From positions 1-14,250 of the forward strand of contig CAZLVG010000024.1 of NCBI GenBank assembly GCA_964562905.1: a stretch of DNA of 14,250 nt. Reading direction: 5' to 3'. Below the pieces are notes generated by a model. That model saw nothing but the letters and a program-made list of their open reading frames with translations. It had not been told where the DNA came from and made no database searches. A program made the position numbers and the translations under genes. This DNA comes from CAYSWF01 sp964562905 (GTDB lineage Bacteria > Patescibacteriota > Andersenbacteria > UBA10190). This document shows positions 13,691-14,250 of the stretch, in pieces. Numbering within the stretch: position 1 is the stretch's first letter; every line of letters begins with the position of its first letter.

Positions 13691-13961
13691 ATGTATTACG
13701 TGTATGCATTATTATTAAAAGACGGGAGAATTTATATTGGACGCAGTAGTGATCTAAAACGGAGGATTAGGGAACACCATATCAATGAAGTTAAATCAAC
13801 CAGCCCTGGTTTATTATGAAGCTTATGTTGGCAAGGCTGACTCACTCGCTAGAGAGATGTATCTCAAAACAGGCGACGGTAGACAACAACTTAAAAAACA
13901 GTTAAGAAATACTGTACGGCCTCTTCGTCTAGTGGACCAGGACATCAGGTTCTCATCCTGA
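13691..13961 (+). pseudogene. Small GIY-YIG endonuclease, frameshifted
   Basis: The first frame (13691-13819) encodes YYVYALLLKDGRIYIGRSSDLKRRIREH, the GIY-YIG core with YVY, YIG and the catalytic-type Arg, then ends at TGA after VKSTSPGLL. The +1 frame from 13800 carries the missing second half: PALVYYEAYVGKADSLAREMYLKTGDGRQQLKKQLRNT, including the metal-binding Glu in YYEAY, and runs to TGA at 13959-13961 inside the tRNA-Glu gene. Comparison with the usual VKST-four residues-P spacing suggests a small deletion at the break. The intact family members are about 85-95 residues, single-domain nucleases of uncertain role. Longer upstream reading to 13538 is spurious because it translates the palindromic insert. 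Confidence 0.75.
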
Positions 13962-13990
13962 AAACAGGGGTTCAATTCCCCTAGAGGCTG
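13918..13990 (+). tRNA. tRNA-Glu(CTC)
   Basis: Acceptor GGCCTCT (13918-13924) pairs with AGAGGCT (13983-13989), including a G-U pair at position 1-72. Anticodon stem TCAGG/CCTGA encloses loop TTCTCAT with anticodon CTC at 13952-13954. T-arm is AGGGG-TTCAATT-CCCCT and the discriminator is G13990. CCA is not encoded. It decodes GAG. Its first 44 bases overlap the out-of-frame end of the GIY-YIG pseudogene. The 50 bases shared with the broken copy at 13433 show that the two arose by duplication. Confidence 0.95.
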
Positions 13991-14219
13991 CGCTGATCCA
14001 TACCTCGTAAAGCAGACACGAAGGTGCGGCGTCCATTGTTTCATTTATTAGAAATAGACATCTGCTGGCTCGCCGCAAGCCGCGCGACTTTTACGACGTG
14101 TAACTTCATATTGCGCTCGCGCCTGTTGCCGGTTGAGCAACGCTCAGGGTAACTACTCACAGGTTGAGGAAGTCGCTGTTCTTCCCCCCCCTGACCATTA
14201 CTATCTACACATCTCCTGC

Positions 14220-14231
14220 TACACTGAAAGA
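14220..14231 (+). promoter_or_regulatory. -10-like TACACT six bases before an ATG
   Basis: TACACT (14220-14225), six bases, then ATG at 14232. The spacing repeats that seen before 161, 6167 and 13691. Bases 13991-14219 contain no gene, RNA or repeat that I recognise apart from a small GAGC-AAC-GCTC hairpin near 14142. Confidence 0.3.
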
Positions 14232-14250
14232 ATGAACAAATACTACATAC
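14232..14250 (+). CDS. Start of a gene running off the window (partial)
   Basis: ATG AAC AAA TAC TAC ATA gives MNKYYI before the window ends. It is listed because of the promoter-like spacing before it. The residues resemble the start of another YYVY-type GIY-YIG protein, but six codons cannot support a call. Confidence 0.3.

Noticed and set aside
13413..13709. Minus-strand open frame of 98 codons
   Set aside because: It is the antisense of the broken tRNA and the palindromic insert; peptides such as GLDPASSEISLDSRFCGND are familiar spurious translations of this repeat class.
13823..14044. Minus-strand open frame of 73 codons over tRNA-Glu
   Set aside because: It is antisense to the tRNA and GIY-YIG remnant and shares NPCFQD-type peptides with the other antisense frame only because the tRNA is duplicated.

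Overview
The window looks like a chromosomal piece from a Patescibacteria/CPR-type bacterium, probably Parcubacteria-like. This is inferred from gene content, not from a marker gene: a compact mraZ-rsmH-ftsL-ftsI-murF-like division cluster, a membrane-anchored Clp ATPase next to a small membrane protein, a small winged-helix/nucleotidyltransferase-like regulator, a sortase, and tRNA genes without encoded CCA. TGA is used as a normal stop, which argues against the UGA-recoding CPR lineages.

Layout. 1-160: tail of a possible upstream gene, a 10-unit heptamer tandem repeat and a promoter. 161-3031 (+): a small membrane protein and a membrane-tethered double-ring Clp/AAA+ ATPase whose first ATPase ring is degenerate. 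3049-5235 (-): convergent, a membrane protein with a PP2C-like cytoplasmic domain lacking the metal ligands and an extracytoplasmic beta-propeller. 5313-5995 (+): winged-helix regulator whose stop codon lies inside a tRNA-Val(CAC) gene. 6167-7548 (+): YjdF/DUF2238-like membrane protein, sortase and a small, apparently frameshifted membrane ORF. 7549-7881: gene-free leader with a MraZ-type operator. 7882-11827 (+): mraZ, rsmH, ftsL-like, ftsI-like PBP. 11828-12044: GC-rich palindromic spacer. 12045-13391 (+): a MurF-like protein that has lost its P-loop lysine and other catalytic residues. 13433-13990: an accessory patch with a tRNA-Glu pseudogene broken by two palindromic insertions, a frameshifted GIY-YIG endonuclease gene and an intact tRNA-Glu(CTC). 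13991-14231: nothing recognised. 14232-14250: first codons of another gene.

The division cluster is the functional core: MraZ controls, RsmH modifies 16S rRNA, the FtsL-like protein and the PBP act at the septum, and the MurF-like protein occupies the murein-precursor slot. The Clp ATPase and pseudo-phosphatase pair is a second envelope-associated block.

Two themes cut across the window. First, no start codon has a clear Shine-Dalgarno sequence, and several first genes have a -10-like hexamer 6-7 bases before the ATG, which suggests leaderless transcripts. Second, three proteins (Clp ring 1, PP2C domain, MurF-like) keep the fold signature but lack catalytic residues. All statements come from reading the sequence; no database search or folding was run.
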